A stretch of DNA of 64,000 nucleotides from Rhodobacter sp. (GCA_027484985.1 JAIXRW010000037.1:59866-123865); one strand, 5' to 3'; positions 8,221 through 18,168 are shown, counted from the stretch's first letter. The notes: generated from the letters alone by a model not told the origin. Numbers and translations are program-made.

Positions 8221-9225
8221 ATGAAACAACCCTTCCCCTTCTCTGCCATCGTCGGCCAAGAGGCGATGAAACAGGCGATGATCCTGACGGCCATCGACCC
8301 TGCCATCGGCGGTGTGCTGGTCTTTGGCGACCGAGGCACCGGCAAATCCACCGCCGTCCGCGCCCTAGCCGCCCTGCTGCCGGAAATCGACGCGGTCGAA
8401 GGCTGCCCCGTCAATTCGGCCCGCGTGGCCGATGTGCCCGACTGGGCGCAGGGGGCGACGGGCCGCATGATCCGCAAACCCACCCCCGTGATCGACCTGC
8501 CCCTGGGCGTGACCGAAGACCGCGTGGTGGGCGCGCTGGATATCGAACGCGCCCTGACACGCGGCGAAAAGGCGTTCGAGCCCGGCCTGCTTGCCCGCGC
8601 CAACCGTGGCTATCTGTACATAGACGAGGTCAACCTGCTGGAAGACCACATCGTCGATCTGCTGCTCGACGTGGCCCAATCGGGCGAGAATGTGGTGGAA
8701 CGCGAGGGGTTGTCGATCCGCCACCCCGCCCGCTTTGTGCTGGTCGGGTCGGGCAACCCCGAAGAGGGGGAATTGCGCCCGCAACTGCTTGACCGGTTCG
8801 GCCTGTCGGTCGAGGTGACCTCGCCGCGCGATGTGGAAACGCGGGTCGAGGTGATCCGCCGCCGCGACGCCTACGACTCGAACTACGGCGCCTTCATCGA
8901 AACATGGCGCCCGCAGGATGCCGCCCTGCGCGACCGCATCCTTGCCGCCCGCGCCGCCCTGCCCGCGCTGTCCACCCCCAACACTGTGCTGCACGATTGC
9001 GCGAGCCTGTGCATCGCCATCGGGTCCGACGGGCTGCGGGGCGAGCTGACCCTGCTGCGCGCCGCCCGTGCCATGGCCGCTTTAGAAGGCGACGATGCCG
9101 TGGGCCGTATCCACCTCAAGGCCGTGGCCCCCATGGCCCTGTCGCACCGCCTGCGCCGCGATCCGCTGGACGAGGCGGGGTCCACCGCCCGCGTGATCCG
9201 CGCCGTGTCCGAGGTGCTGCCCTGA
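8221..9225 (+). CDS. bchI: Mg-chelatase subunit BchI (AAA+ ATPase)
   Basis: The 40 kDa ATPase of magnesium chelatase, which inserts Mg2+ into protoporphyrin IX with BchD and BchH. It has 334 residues with Walker A GDRGTGKS (36-43), Walker B/DEVN region (YLYIDEVNLL, 131-140) and sensor sequence GSGNPEEGELRPQLLDRFG. The ATG at 8221 begins the typical KQPFPFSAIVGQ N-terminus. It is the first gene of bchI-bchD-bchO. The 109 bp from crtA shows no clear promoter, so the four genes may form one crtA-bchIDO operon, as in R. capsulatus. Confidence 0.97.
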   Translation: MKQPFPFSAIVGQEAMKQAMILTAIDPAIGGVLVFGDRGTGKSTAVRALAALLPEIDAVEGCPVNSARVADVPDWAQGATGRMIRKPTPVIDLPLGVTEDRVVGALDIERALTRGEKAFEPGLLARANRGYLYIDEVNLLEDHIVDLLLDVAQSGENVVEREGLSIRHPARFVLVGSGNPEEGELRPQLLDRFGLSVEVTSPRDVETRVEVIRRRDAYDSNYGAFIETWRPQDAALRDRILAARAALPALSTPNTVLHDCASLCIAIGSDGLRGELTLLRAARAMAALEGDDAVGRIHLKAVAPMALSHRLRRDPLDEAGSTARVIRAVSEVLP

Positions 9226-9248
9226 CCGAAACCCCGCCCCAAAGCCGT

Positions 9249-10907
9249 ATGGAAACCGCGCTGGCGCTTTTGGCCATCGATCCGGCAGGGCTGCGCGGGC
9301 TGTGGCTGCGGGCGCGGTCCGGCCCCGTGCGCGATGCGGTGACGGCGGCGCTGTCGGCCCTGCCCCTGCCGCTGCGGCGGCTGCACCCCACCGTGGCGGA
9401 TGAGGCGCTGTATGGCGGGCTGGACCTTGCCGCCACGCTGGCCACCGGACAGCAGCAGGTGACGGCGGGGTTGCTGGCAACGCCTGCCGCGCTGGTGCTG
9501 ACAATGGCCGAACGCTGCCCGCCCGGGCTGGCCGCCCGTCTGGCAGCCGCCGTGGATACAGGACACCACACACTGGTCGCGCTGGACGAAGGGGCCGATG
9601 ACGACGAAACCCTTCCCCCCGCCTTGTCCGACCGGCTGGCCCTGTTCCTCGATCTCGGGGCCGAGGTCTGGTCAGACCTACCCGCCCCCGCGCCCGATGC
9701 CGCCCGCCTTGCCGGTGCCCGTGCCCGCCTTGCCCGGCTGGCGCTTGCCCCCGCGCAGCTTGACGCGCTGACCCGCGCCGCCGCCGAACTGGGCATCACC
9801 TCGCTGCGCGCACCGATGCTCGCCGCCGCTGCCGCCCGCGCCCATGCCGCGTGGTGCGGGCGTGATGCCGCCACCGATGCCGACCTGACGGCCGCCGCCG
9901 AACTGGTCTATGCCCACCGCGCCCTGCCCGTGGCCGAAAGCCAATCACAGCAAGACCAACCCGAACCGCCGCCCCCCGCGCCCGATACCGGCGAAGAACC
10001 CGACAGCGCCGCCGACCCGCAACCCGACAGCCTGCCGACCGAGATGCTGGTCGAAGCCGCGCTTGCCGCGCTGCCGCCCGACCTGCTGGCGCAGCTTGCC
10101 GCAGGCCGTGCCAACCGCAGCGCCAAATCTGCTGCCGGATCGGGGGCCGCCCATTCCGGCAACCGCCGTGGCCGCCCCCTGCCCTCGCGTCCCGGCCGGA
10201 TTGCCCAAGGGGCACGCATCGATCTTGTGGCCACGCTCCGCGCCGCCGCCCCGTGGCAACCCCTGCGCCGCCGCAGCGCCGACCGTCCCGATGCGGCACT
10301 TCTGGTCCGCGCCGCCGATATCCGCGTCAAACGCTTTCGCGAAACGTCCGACCGCGTGCTGATCTTTGCCGTCGATGCGTCAGGCTCTGCCGCCTTTGCC
10401 CGTCTGGCCGAGGCGAAGGGCGCAGTCGAATTGCTGCTGGCCGCGGCTTACGCCCGCCGCGATCATGTGGCGCTGCTGGCCTTTCGCGGTGCGGCAGCCG
10501 AACTGATCCTGCCGCCCACCCGGTCGCTGGTGCAAACCAAGCGCCGCCTTGCGGGCCTGCCGGGGGGGGGCGGCACGCCGCTGGCCCATGCGCTGCAAAT
10601 GGCGCTGGCAACAGCCACGCAGGCAAGGGCACGGGGGTTGACCCCCACCATCGCCATCCTGACCGACGGGCGCGGCAATATCGCGCTTGACGGCGCGCCC
10701 GACCGTGCGCGGGCGGAAGAAGACGCGACCCGCCTTGCCCGCCTGATTCGCGCCAGCGGCACGCCCGCGCTGGTGATCGATGTCGCCAACCGCCCCCAGC
10801 CCGCGCTGCGTGGCCTTGCGGCACTGATGGACGCCCCTTACATCGCCCTGCCCCGCGCCGATGCCCACAGGCTGAGCGCGGCTTTGGGCGCGGCGCTTGA
10901 CGGCTAG
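9249..10907 (+). CDS. bchD: Mg-chelatase subunit BchD
   Basis: The 60 kDa subunit of Mg-chelatase, forming the two-tier complex with BchI. It has 552 residues: a degenerate AAA+ half without intact Walker A, a Gln/Pro/Glu-rich acidic linker (about 232-264), and a C-terminal von Willebrand A domain with the MIDAS motif DASGS (376-380). The ATG at 9249 lies 23 bases after the bchI stop. The stop TAG is immediately followed by the bchO ATG. Confidence 0.96.
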   Translation: METALALLAIDPAGLRGLWLRARSGPVRDAVTAALSALPLPLRRLHPTVADEALYGGLDLAATLATGQQQVTAGLLATPAALVLTMAERCPPGLAARLAAAVDTGHHTLVALDEGADDDETLPPALSDRLALFLDLGAEVWSDLPAPAPDAARLAGARARLARLALAPAQLDALTRAAAELGITSLRAPMLAAAAARAHAAWCGRDAATDADLTAAAELVYAHRALPVAESQSQQDQPEPPPPAPDTGEEPDSAADPQPDSLPTEMLVEAALAALPPDLLAQLAAGRANRSAKSAAGSGAAHSGNRRGRPLPSRPGRIAQGARIDLVATLRAAAPWQPLRRRSADRPDAALLVRAADIRVKRFRETSDRVLIFAVDASGSAAFARLAEAKGAVELLLAAAYARRDHVALLAFRGAAAELILPPTRSLVQTKRRLAGLPGGGGTPLAHALQMALATATQARARGLTPTIAILTDGRGNIALDGAPDRARAEEDATRLARLIRASGTPALVIDVANRPQPALRGLAALMDAPYIALPRADAHRLSAALGAALDG

Positions 10908-11786
10908 ATGGACCCCGCCCGCCTTTCGCCCGACTGGCCGCTGCGCGACAGCCTGCGCCGCGTGCAAAGCCGCCCGCATGACTGGTGCCTTGCCGATCTT
11001 GGCGCGCAAGACGCCCCCGCCCTGCTTTTGCTGCATGGCGCGGGCGGATCGGCGCACAGCTTCCGCGCGCTTGCCCCGCTGCTGGCCCCGCATTACCGGC
11101 TGATCATCCCCGATCTGCCCGGCCAAGGCTGCACCCGCGCGGGCAGCCGCAGCCGCTTTGGCCTTGATCCCATGGCCGAAGACATCGCCACGCTGTGCGC
11201 CACCCTTGGCGTGACACCCTTTGCCGCAATCGGCCATTCCGCCGGTGCCGCCATCGCCCTGCGTCTGGCCGAACTTGTGCCCCTGCGCGGTGTCGCGGGC
11301 ATCAATGCGGCGCTCGGATCGTTCGAAGGGGCGGCGGGCGTGCTGTTTCCGCTGCTGGCCCGCGCCCTTGCCGCAGCGCCCTTCGTGCCCAATCTTGTCT
11401 CGCGGCTTTGGGGCACGCCGCAAACCGTGGCACGCCTGCTTGCCTCGACCGGATCGCCGCTCGATGCCGCAGGGCAGGCGCAATATCTGGCCCTTGTGCG
11501 CGATGCGGCCCATGTCGATGGCACCTTGGGTATGATGGCAGGCTGGCGGCTTGACGCGCTGCTGGCCCGCCTTCCGGCGCTGGCAACGCCTGCGCTGCTG
11601 ATCGCCTCGACCGGCGACAAGGCGGTTCCGGCGCGCATTTCCGCCGATGCCGCGCGCCGCATGCCGCAGGCGCGCTATGCCGAATTGCAGCACTTCGGCC
11701 ATCTGGTCCATGAAGAGGCGGCCGATGCCGTGGCCGCCCTGCTGTTGCCATGGCTGGCCGACCGTTCGGCCGACCCGCCGCGCTAA
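10908..11786 (+). CDS. bchO: BchO, alpha/beta-hydrolase of the Mg-chelatase operon
   Basis: Alpha/beta-hydrolase of 292 residues with the nucleophile elbow GHSAG (109-113, Ser111) and the oxyanion-loop sequence LLLHGAGGSAHSF near residue 41. BchO is always found beside bchID in purple bacteria. Its exact role in Mg-chelation or porphyrin handling is not settled. The ATG directly abuts the bchD stop. The 3' end overlaps the convergent idi stop by four bases. Confidence 0.93.
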   Translation: MDPARLSPDWPLRDSLRRVQSRPHDWCLADLGAQDAPALLLLHGAGGSAHSFRALAPLLAPHYRLIIPDLPGQGCTRAGSRSRFGLDPMAEDIATLCATLGVTPFAAIGHSAGAAIALRLAELVPLRGVAGINAALGSFEGAAGVLFPLLARALAAAPFVPNLVSRLWGTPQTVARLLASTGSPLDAAGQAQYLALVRDAAHVDGTLGMMAGWRLDALLARLPALATPALLIASTGDKAVPARISADAARRMPQARYAELQHFGHLVHEEAADAVAALLLPWLADRSADPPR

Positions 11787-12316
11787 AGACCGCCGAAGAT
11801 ACGCGTGCGGTGTTCGGCAAGATAGATGCGCAGCCATGGCGTGAACCGCCCGGGGCGCGCGGCAACATCGGCGGCCAGCGCGTCCAGATCGGCCCATGCG
11901 GTGGCCATCACCTCGGCCGGATCGGGCGCAAGCGCAAGGCCCGCAGTCGCGCGCGCCAGAAACACATCGACCACCTCGTGCTCGATCAACCCCGCGCCCA
12001 CATCGGCGCGGTATTCCAGACGGTCGGCAAAGGCGACGTCCAGCCCCGTGATCCCCAGCTCCTCGCGCAGGCGGCGCGTGGCGCAGGCGGCGGCATCCTC
12101 GTCCCAGCGCGGATGGGTGCAGCAGGTATTCGTCCAAAGACCGGGCGTGTGATACTTGCCCATCGCCCGCTGTTGCAGCAGCACGCGCGGCCCATCCATC
12201 ACAAAGACCGACACCGCCTTGTGCCGCAGGCCCCGCCGATGCACCTCGAGCTTGCCGACCGGCACCAGCCGCCCGTCCACCCATGCGGGCACCATCTCTT
12301 CCGCGATCACGTCCAT
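11783..12316 (-). CDS. idi: Isopentenyl-diphosphate delta-isomerase (type I, Nudix)
   Basis: Interconverts isopentenyl and dimethylallyl diphosphate, supplying precursors for CrtE and for the bacteriochlorophyll tail. The 177-residue protein carries the active-site cysteine context WTNTCCTHPR (61-70) and the Nudix-like REELGI (84-89). It is the last gene of the leftward block after bchP (7 bp gap). idi at this position is typical of Rhodobacter photosynthesis clusters. Confidence 0.95.
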   Translation of the reverse strand: MDVIAEEMVPAWVDGRLVPVGKLEVHRRGLRHKAVSVFVMDGPRVLLQQRAMGKYHTPGLWTNTCCTHPRWDEDAAACATRRLREELGITGLDVAFADRLEYRADVGAGLIEHEVVDVFLARATAGLALAPDPAEVMATAWADLDALAADVAARPGRFTPWLRIYLAEHRTRIFGGL

Positions 12317-12323
12317 CTTGCCG

Positions 12324-13505
12324 TCACACCCAGCTTGGGCTGACCAGACGCAGCAGATGCGCCATGTTCTTCACCCCGATCTTCAGATGCGCCAAGGGGC
12401 GCGCCGATACCAGTTTCTTGTTCATATAGGCTTCAAAGGTCAATTTCTGCACATCGACATCATGGCACAGGCTGACGAAGCGCTCGCGCCGTTCGTCCGA
12501 CCGGTAATAGGCATCCTGCATCGACCGCAAGACCCGGAACACCGTGCCATGCTCTTTCATGAACAGCTTGCGCGCCAGTTTCAGATCGCGTGCCCGACCC
12601 GAGGCAAGCATCGCCTGCACCGCAGTGGCCGCCACGCGGCCCCCCACCATGGCATAGTAAATCCCCTCGCCCGAGGACGGGGCCACAACCCCCGCCGCAT
12701 CGCCCGCCAGCACCACGTCGCGCCCGTTATCCCAACGGTCGAGCGGTTTCAGCGGAATGGGCGCGCCTTCCTTGCGGATCGTCTCGCACCCCGCCAGCCC
12801 CGCGCTTTCGCGCAAGGCGGCAGTCGCCTGTTTCAGATCGACGCCATCCACCTCGGTCCCCATGCCGACACTTGCATTGTCGCCATGCGGGAAGATCCAG
12901 CCATAGAAATCGGGGCTGATGCGCCCGTCATAAATCACTTCGCAGCGCTTGGGGTCGTATTGTTCCGATGCGGGCGGCGCCTTGATAATCTCGTGATAGG
13001 CGATGACATAAGGGATACGGTCGCCCCCCGGCACCTCGGCCCGCGCCACGGCAGACCGCGCGCCATCGGCCCCGATCACCAGTTTCGTCGCACTGCGCCG
13101 CTCTTCCCCGCTGGCCTTGTCGCGCCAGACGACATGGGTGCCATCCACATCCCGTTCGACCCGCAGGAAGGTGCCGGACAACCGCTCTGCCCCCGCCTCG
13201 GCGGCGCGCTTGCGCAGGTATTCGTCGAAATGTTCGCGGTCCACCATGCCGACAAAACCGTTCTCGATGGGAATATCGACCTGCCGCCCCGTGGGCGAAA
13301 TCATCCGCGCCGTGGTGATGCGGGCGACCAGCATCCCCGGATCGATCTGGAAATCACGGATCGCACGGGGCGGGATCGCCCCGCCGCAGGGTTTGATCCG
13401 CCCCGCCCGATCCAGCATCGCCACACGGTGCCCCGCCTGTGCAAGGTCTTCCGCCGCGACCGCCCCCGAAGGACCGCCGCCGACCACGAATACGTCAAAT
13501 CCCAT
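12324..13505 (-). CDS. bchP: Geranylgeranyl reductase BchP
   Basis: Reduces three double bonds of the geranylgeranyl tail to phytyl, with NADPH and a flavin. It has 393 residues with an N-terminal FAD motif GGGPSG (9-14), the motif KPCGGAIPPRAI typical of geranylgeranyl reductases near residue 38, and a DGARS-type second flavin motif (VIGADGARSAVA). Only 3 bp separate it from the upstream permease gene; bchG, ORF428, bchP and idi form one leftward operon. Confidence 0.96.
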   Translation of the reverse strand: MGFDVFVVGGGPSGAVAAEDLAQAGHRVAMLDRAGRIKPCGGAIPPRAIRDFQIDPGMLVARITTARMISPTGRQVDIPIENGFVGMVDREHFDEYLRKRAAEAGAERLSGTFLRVERDVDGTHVVWRDKASGEERRSATKLVIGADGARSAVARAEVPGGDRIPYVIAYHEIIKAPPASEQYDPKRCEVIYDGRISPDFYGWIFPHGDNASVGMGTEVDGVDLKQATAALRESAGLAGCETIRKEGAPIPLKPLDRWDNGRDVVLAGDAAGVVAPSSGEGIYYAMVGGRVAATAVQAMLASGRARDLKLARKLFMKEHGTVFRVLRSMQDAYYRSDERRERFVSLCHDVDVQKLTFEAYMNKKLVSARPLAHLKIGVKNMAHLLRLVSPSWV

Positions 13506-13508
13506 GGC

Positions 13509-14792
13509 TCATTCTCCCGGAACGAGTTGCGTTTGCGAAGGATGCGCGCCGCGCCCTTCGATGATCTTCGCGGCCAAGGCCGCCGACAGCACGAACAGCC
13601 CCGCCTCGGCCAGAAACACCGCGCCAAAGGCCTGCTGCGCGGGCATGACCAGCCGCAGCAAATCGACCGAGGCAGCACCCAGCAATCCGCCGAAGCCCGC
13701 CGCCAGCGCCTGCGCGGCCCCCCACAGGCCCATGCGCGTGCCTTCCCGCGCATCGCGGCCCCGCCCCGCCAGCGCCATCATCGACCCGATGGCCGCCACC
13801 GCGAACATCCCGTTGAACAGGCCCAGCGACACGACCGCCATCGTCAGCCCCGCCCCCGCAGCCCCCAGCCCCGCAATCGCCACCAGCGATGCGGCAGACC
13901 CCAGACAGCCCGCCATCACCCACATCCGCAGCGACCCGATGCGAAAGCCCGTGGCGGCAATGCCCACCAGCACCATCCCCGCGAACACCCCGCCATTCTG
14001 CGCCCCCGAAAGCCGTGTGCTTTCGCCGGGGCTCATGGCAAAGACCAGCCCCGCATAGGGTTCGAGGATCAGTTCCTGAAGGAAATAGGCGGTCATCGAC
14101 AGAAAGATGAACAGAGTGAAGGCCCTTGCCGCAGGCTCGGCCCAGATCTCGGCCATGCCCTGGCGGAAGGGAAGGTTGTCCGCCTCGCGCTCGGCCAGCA
14201 CGCGGGCCTCGATGCCCCAGACGGAAGCCGTGGTCAGCACCACCGCCCCGCCGGTGACGCAAGCCACGATCTTCAGCAGCAGCGCCGGCGAATAGGGGTC
14301 AAGCAGCGCCCCCACCGTGCCCGCCGTGACGGCAATGCCAAGGATCATCATCAGCCATGTGATCGTCGCCGCCGCCGCCCTGCGCCGGGGTTCGGTCGCC
14401 GTGGCCAGCAAGGCCAGAAGCGAGGTGCCCGATGCTCCCACCCCCACCCCGATCAGGGCATAGGCCAGCACCGACAGCGCCAGCCCCGCCACGGGCTGGA
14501 ACCCCATCACCACCACGCCCGCCGCCGCCAGAAACCCGCCCGCGCCCAGCGCGGCCATGCCCCCGATGATAAAGGCCGTGCGGTTGCCCCGCGTGTCGGA
14601 CCGATAGCCCCAGTTCGGCCGCGTGATCTGGATGCCATAATGCAAGGCGACCAGCAGCCCCGGCAGCACGGCCGGAAGCGCCAGTTCCACCACCATCAGC
14701 CGGTTCAGCGTCGATGTGGTCAGCACCACCACCGCGCCAAGGCACATCTGCACCAGCCCGAGACGGAAGATTTGCAGCCAAGACAGCTTCAT
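13509..14792 (-). CDS. PucC-family (BCD) membrane protein, ORF428/Bch2 type
   Basis: Major-facilitator-like protein of 427 residues with about twelve hydrophobic segments, related to PucC and LhaA. The corresponding gene between bchG and bchP in R. capsulatus is ORF428, annotated in relatives as bch2. A role in handing bacteriochlorophyll to light-harvesting complexes is inferred from the PucC/LhaA family. The start overlaps the bchG stop by four bases. The second member of the family in this window is lhaA (29529-30968). Confidence 0.92.
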   Translation of the reverse strand: MKLSWLQIFRLGLVQMCLGAVVVLTTSTLNRLMVVELALPAVLPGLLVALHYGIQITRPNWGYRSDTRGNRTAFIIGGMAALGAGGFLAAAGVVVMGFQPVAGLALSVLAYALIGVGVGASGTSLLALLATATEPRRRAAAATITWLMMILGIAVTAGTVGALLDPYSPALLLKIVACVTGGAVVLTTASVWGIEARVLAEREADNLPFRQGMAEIWAEPAARAFTLFIFLSMTAYFLQELILEPYAGLVFAMSPGESTRLSGAQNGGVFAGMVLVGIAATGFRIGSLRMWVMAGCLGSAASLVAIAGLGAAGAGLTMAVVSLGLFNGMFAVAAIGSMMALAGRGRDAREGTRMGLWGAAQALAAGFGGLLGAASVDLLRLVMPAQQAFGAVFLAEAGLFVLSAALAAKIIEGRGAHPSQTQLVPGE

Positions 14793-15685
14793 GCCAGCCC
14801 CCGCAACGCAAAGGCCGATACCATCATGCCGGTGACGTAAAGTACGACACCCGTGCCATTATACCACGGCGCCTTGCCCTTGGGGTCGCGGAACAGCACG
14901 CGCATGGCGGCCAGTTGCGCCACGATCAGCGCGGCCACCGCCAGCGCGTGCCACGGCTTGCCGAACACCACCAGCAGCGCCACGACCAGCGCCTGCGCCA
15001 TGCCCATCACCGTGCAGGCGATCCGCGCCGCCACCTCGGGCCCCAGCACCACGGGCAAGGACCGCACACCATGCTGGCGGTCGCCCTCCAAGGCCTTGAA
15101 ATCGTTCAGCGTCATGATGCCATGTGCGCCCAGCGCATATAGCAGCGCGATGGCAACCACCTCGAACCGCGGCGCGGCCCCCAGCAGCACCGCCGCCCCC
15201 GTGAACCACGGCAGGCCCTCGTAAGACAGGCCCACCAGACCCGGCCCCCACCAGCCCGACCGCTTCAGCCGCACGGGTTCGGCCGAATAGGCCCATGCGG
15301 CCAGCACGCCCGCCACGGTGGCATAAAACCCCCAAGGGCCAAGCGCGGCACCCATGGCAAGGCTCAGCCCCGTCATCGCCAGCGCGATCCACAGCCCCCA
15401 GCGCCCCGGTATCCGCCCCGAAGGAATCGGCCGGTCGGGTTCGTTCACCGCATCGACATGCCGGTCGCACCAGTCATTCGCCGCCTGTGACATGCCGCAG
15501 ACCACCGGCCCCGACAGGATCATCCCCAGCAGCACCAGTGGCCAATGCCCCGCCAGCGGAACACCTGCGGAAACCGAGCCGCAAAGATAGGCCCAGATCG
15601 GCGGAAACCACGTGATGGGCTTGATCAGCCGCAGCATGGCACGCGGTTCGGGGTAAAGGCGGGGGGTCAGGGCGCTGACTGTCAT
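14789..15685 (-). CDS. bchG: Bacteriochlorophyll a synthase BchG
   Basis: UbiA-family prenyltransferase that esterifies bacteriochlorophyllide a with geranylgeranyl diphosphate in the membrane. It has 298 residues and about eight membrane helices. The first Asp-rich motif NDWCDRHVDAVNEPDRPIPSG at 70-90 (key residues N70, D71, D74, D78) is followed by a second one in LNDFKALEGDRQHG. The start ATG at 15683-15685 is immediately preceded by two PpsR-type operators. It leads the leftward bchG-ORF428-bchP-idi operon. Confidence 0.96.
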   Translation of the reverse strand: MTVSALTPRLYPEPRAMLRLIKPITWFPPIWAYLCGSVSAGVPLAGHWPLVLLGMILSGPVVCGMSQAANDWCDRHVDAVNEPDRPIPSGRIPGRWGLWIALAMTGLSLAMGAALGPWGFYATVAGVLAAWAYSAEPVRLKRSGWWGPGLVGLSYEGLPWFTGAAVLLGAAPRFEVVAIALLYALGAHGIMTLNDFKALEGDRQHGVRSLPVVLGPEVAARIACTVMGMAQALVVALLVVFGKPWHALAVAALIVAQLAAMRVLFRDPKGKAPWYNGTGVVLYVTGMMVSAFALRGLA

Positions 15686-15686
15686 A

Positions 15687-15704
15687 TGTCAAGTAAACCT
15701 CACA
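15687..15704. promoter_or_regulatory. PpsR/CrtJ-type operator (bchG, site 1)
   Basis: Exact TGT-N12-ACA that begins two bases from the bchG ATG. Binding here would block translation-proximal transcription of the bchG operon. Confidence 0.72.
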
Positions 15705-15728
15705 AAGCAGAGTCGGGCAAGCAGGATA

Positions 15729-15746
15729 TGTAAGTTTAAGTTTACA
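15729..15746. promoter_or_regulatory. PpsR/CrtJ-type operator (bchG, site 2)
   Basis: Second exact TGT-N12-ACA, 24 bp upstream of site 1 relative to bchG. Its core is a run of TAAGTTTAAGTTTA-like sequence. Confidence 0.75.
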
Positions 15747-15759
15747 CACGGCCCACAAT

Positions 15760-15824
15760 AGGGGGCTGCCGCCCCCGAACGCGGCAAGCGCGTTCTCCCC
15801 CGCGAGTATTTGGGCAAGGATGAA
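15760..15824 (+). repeat. Dispersed GC-hairpin repeat, copy 2
   Basis: G/C hairpins (including GAACGCG/CGCGTTC, 15778-15796) followed by the GAGTATTTGGGCAAGG tail. It lies between bchJ and the bchG promoter and is paired head-on with copy 3, giving a long inverted repeat. Confidence 0.65.
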
Positions 15825-15829
15825 ACAGC

Positions 15830-15902
15830 CCCCTTCACCTTTGCCCAAATACTCCCGGGGGGTGAGGCCCGCAGGGCCGAGGGGGGCGGGAAGCCCCCCT
15901 TT
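15830..15902 (-). repeat. Dispersed GC-hairpin repeat, copy 3 (inverted to copy 2)
   Basis: The same tail and G/C-rich hairpin in opposite orientation, immediately downstream of the bchJ stop. It may end the bchE-bchJ transcript and shield the bchG promoter from read-through. Confidence 0.65.
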
Positions 15903-15915
15903 GCACCGCCTGCCC

Positions 15916-16485
15916 CTATCCCCGCGGCAAAATCACAAAGCGGCAGACCGTTCCGCCCAGACCCGCACATTCCTCTTCCCGCACAGCGCAGTCGCGCCAG
16001 ACGAGTCTAGCGAACAGGCACCGGAATACGGCGGCGTGCCACAGGCAGGCATGGCCCCGTTCCGCCAAGGGGTTCGCCGCAAGCTCGAAGGTCACGGGCG
16101 ACAGGCGCGCCAGCCGGAACCGCCCCGATCCGGCAAAGGTCCAGGCATGGCGGGCGATGGCCCGCGCCAGCACCCGCGCGCCCAGACCAGCAGGCAGGGC
16201 GCGGATCAGCAGCCGGGCGGGCGCCGGGATGCGGTGGCGCAGGATATACTCCGCCGTCGCCCCCCCCGCCGCGACCAGCAACGCATCGGCGCGGTCGGGC
16301 AAGGCCGCCCGCACCGCGCGATGGACCGCCACCGCCTCGGCTTGCGGGATCATGCCGCTGTCTGGCGGCGGCAGGCGCAGCCCTGCCAGCACGCGGTCGC
16401 GCATCGGGCGGCCCAGGTCGGCATCGAGCACCGCCATGACCTGCAACACCGCATTCGGCCCGATCATTGCCCCCGAAGCGATCAT
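15916..16485 (-). CDS. bchJ: BchJ, photosynthesis-cluster V4R-domain protein
   Basis: 189-residue protein of the BchJ family, with a V4R-type C-terminal region. It was formerly called divinyl reductase; family work suggests it instead assists Mg-chelatase or substrate delivery, so the function is unsettled. The sequence includes [14 protein letters not shown] and a cysteine-bearing end ([15 protein letters not shown]), which resemble V4R proteins. The ATG overlaps the bchE stop by four bases, so bchE and bchJ are co-translated. Confidence 0.9.
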   Translation of the reverse strand: MIASGAMIGPNAVLQVMAVLDADLGRPMRDRVLAGLRLPPPDSGMIPQAEAVAVHRAVRAALPDRADALLVAAGGATAEYILRHRIPAPARLLIRALPAGLGARVLARAIARHAWTFAGSGRFRLARLSPVTFELAANPLAERGHACLWHAAVFRCLFARLVWRDCAVREEECAGLGGTVCRFVILPRG

Positions 16486-18131
16486 TCCGCCATCTGCTCT
16501 TTCCCGCCACCACAGGCCGCCACATCGGCGGGCATACGGAAGCTACGCTCCACCGCCCGCTCTTTCATCTGGCCTTTCACCGCCGCCCGCCGCTCGGCTG
16601 CCCGCGCCGCGCGGTCGGCGCTTGCCTCCCAATCGGCCATCTGCGCCTCGGCAATCTGGCGCGTGTCGTCAAAGTGGAAATCGACCGAGGCTTTGGTCTG
16701 CGGCCCCCAATAGCCCGCCTTGCCAAGGTCATAGAAGGTGCGCCCCACCCCCGCCTTGAGGAACGCCTTCAGGCAGCCGAGCAGATAGCGCCGCCGGAAC
16801 CCCGTGCCGCGCCACGGGTAATGGAACAGCGCCTTTTTCATGTAGAAGCGGCGGTAATTCTTCATCACACCGTCCAAGAGTTCGCCCCGCGTCAGAGCGG
16901 CGGGTTTCATGATCGGGGTGACGAAATTGTATTTCGAGAAATCGAATACCTCGACCTGATCGCGGATGTCCTGAAACAGCGGGGTAAAGGGCCAGGGCGT
17001 ATACATCGACCAGTTGGCCAGATCGGGCTGCCAGTCCCATGCCATCTGATAGGTTTCCTCCAGGGTCTCGGCGGTTTCGTTGTCCAGCCCCACGATGAAC
17101 TGTGCCTCGGTGAAGATATCGGCCTCGCGCAGCAGGCGGATCGCCTCTTTGTTCTGGGCGACCGTGGTTTCCTTGTTGAACAGGTCCAGCTTCAACTGCG
17201 CCGCAGCTTCGGTGCCAAGCGATACATGCACCAGCCCCGCCTTGCGGTAGAATTTCAGCAGATCGCGGTCACGGTAGATATCGGTCACGCGGGTGTTGAT
17301 GCCCCACTTCACCCGCTCGTTCAGGCCGCGGTCGATCAGTTCCTGACAGAATTCGACGAATTTCTTCTTGTTGATCGTCGGCTCTTCGTCCGCAAGGATG
17401 AAGAACCCGACACCGTGATCTTCCACCAGCCGTTCGATTTCATCCGCCACCTTTTTCGGATCGCGCACGCGGTAATCGCGCCAGAATTTCCATTGCGAAC
17501 AGAAGGAACAGGTGAAGGGGCATCCCCGCGCCATGTTGGGGATGGCGACCTTCACCCCAAGCGGGACGTAGATGTATTTGTCCCAGTCGAGGATCGACCA
17601 GTCGGGGTCGATGGCATCAAGGTTCTTGACCGTGGCCGCCGCCTGGGTCGCCACGATCTCGTCGCCCTCGCGGAAGGCGAGCCCCTTGATCTTGCGCCGG
17701 TCGGCGGGCCAGCGCCCCTGCTCCACCGCCTGCATCAGGGCCACCACGATCTCTTCGCCCTCGCCCCGCACGATCACATCGACCTGGGGCGCTTCGGACA
17801 GCACCTGCCGGAACATGAAGGTGGCATGGATGCCGCCCAGCACGCGCAGCGCATCGGGCGCCACCTCGGCCGCGATCTGCAACACCGCCTCGGCCTCGTA
17901 GATCGCGGGGGTGATGGCGGTGGTGCCCACCACATCGGGGCGCAATTCGGCCAGTCGCGCGCGCAGCGCCTCGGGGCCGATATGGTGGGTCATCGCGTCG
18001 ATGAAATGGATGTCGTCAAACCCCGCCGCCCGCAGCGATCCGGTCAGATAGGCGACCCAGGCGGGGGGCCAGTTCCCCGCAATCTCGGCCCCGCCGGAAT
18101 GGTAATTCGGGTGGATGAAAACGATCCGCAT
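16482..18131 (-). CDS. bchE: Oxygen-independent Mg-protoporphyrin IX monomethyl ester cyclase BchE
   Basis: Forms the isocyclic (E) ring of bacteriochlorophyll without O2. It has 549 residues: an N-terminal B12-binding-like domain (about 1-140), then a radical SAM core with CxxxCxxC at Cys204, Cys208 and Cys211. Genetic work in R. capsulatus ties BchE to cobalamin. The aerobic counterpart acsF lies at 33224-34318. Upstream are a PpsR operator (18151-18168) and an FnrL-like palindrome (18187-18200), consistent with low-oxygen expression. It is transcribed leftward with bchJ. Confidence 0.97.
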   Translation of the reverse strand: MRIVFIHPNYHSGGAEIAGNWPPAWVAYLTGSLRAAGFDDIHFIDAMTHHIGPEALRARLAELRPDVVGTTAITPAIYEAEAVLQIAAEVAPDALRVLGGIHATFMFRQVLSEAPQVDVIVRGEGEEIVVALMQAVEQGRWPADRRKIKGLAFREGDEIVATQAAATVKNLDAIDPDWSILDWDKYIYVPLGVKVAIPNMARGCPFTCSFCSQWKFWRDYRVRDPKKVADEIERLVEDHGVGFFILADEEPTINKKKFVEFCQELIDRGLNERVKWGINTRVTDIYRDRDLLKFYRKAGLVHVSLGTEAAAQLKLDLFNKETTVAQNKEAIRLLREADIFTEAQFIVGLDNETAETLEETYQMAWDWQPDLANWSMYTPWPFTPLFQDIRDQVEVFDFSKYNFVTPIMKPAALTRGELLDGVMKNYRRFYMKKALFHYPWRGTGFRRRYLLGCLKAFLKAGVGRTFYDLGKAGYWGPQTKASVDFHFDDTRQIAEAQMADWEASADRAARAAERRAAVKGQMKERAVERSFRMPADVAACGGGKEQMAE

Positions 18132-18150
18132 CCTGCGCGCCCTCTGATGT

Positions 18151-18168
18151 TGTCAACCCAAGTTGACA
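18151..18168. promoter_or_regulatory. PpsR/CrtJ-type operator (bchE)
   Basis: Exact TGT-N12-ACA that is also a good palindrome (TGTCAAC...GTTGACA), 20 bases upstream of the bchE start. This is the strongest-looking single site in the window. Confidence 0.78.

Noticed and set aside
10380..12284. Minus-strand frame of about 630 codons opposite bchD and bchO
   Set aside because: Overlaps three real genes on the other strand and shows only GC-driven composition.
12156..14840. Open frame of about 890 codons on the plus strand
   Set aside because: Lies antisense to bchP and ORF428, which are clear homologues; composition is His/Arg/Gln-rich.
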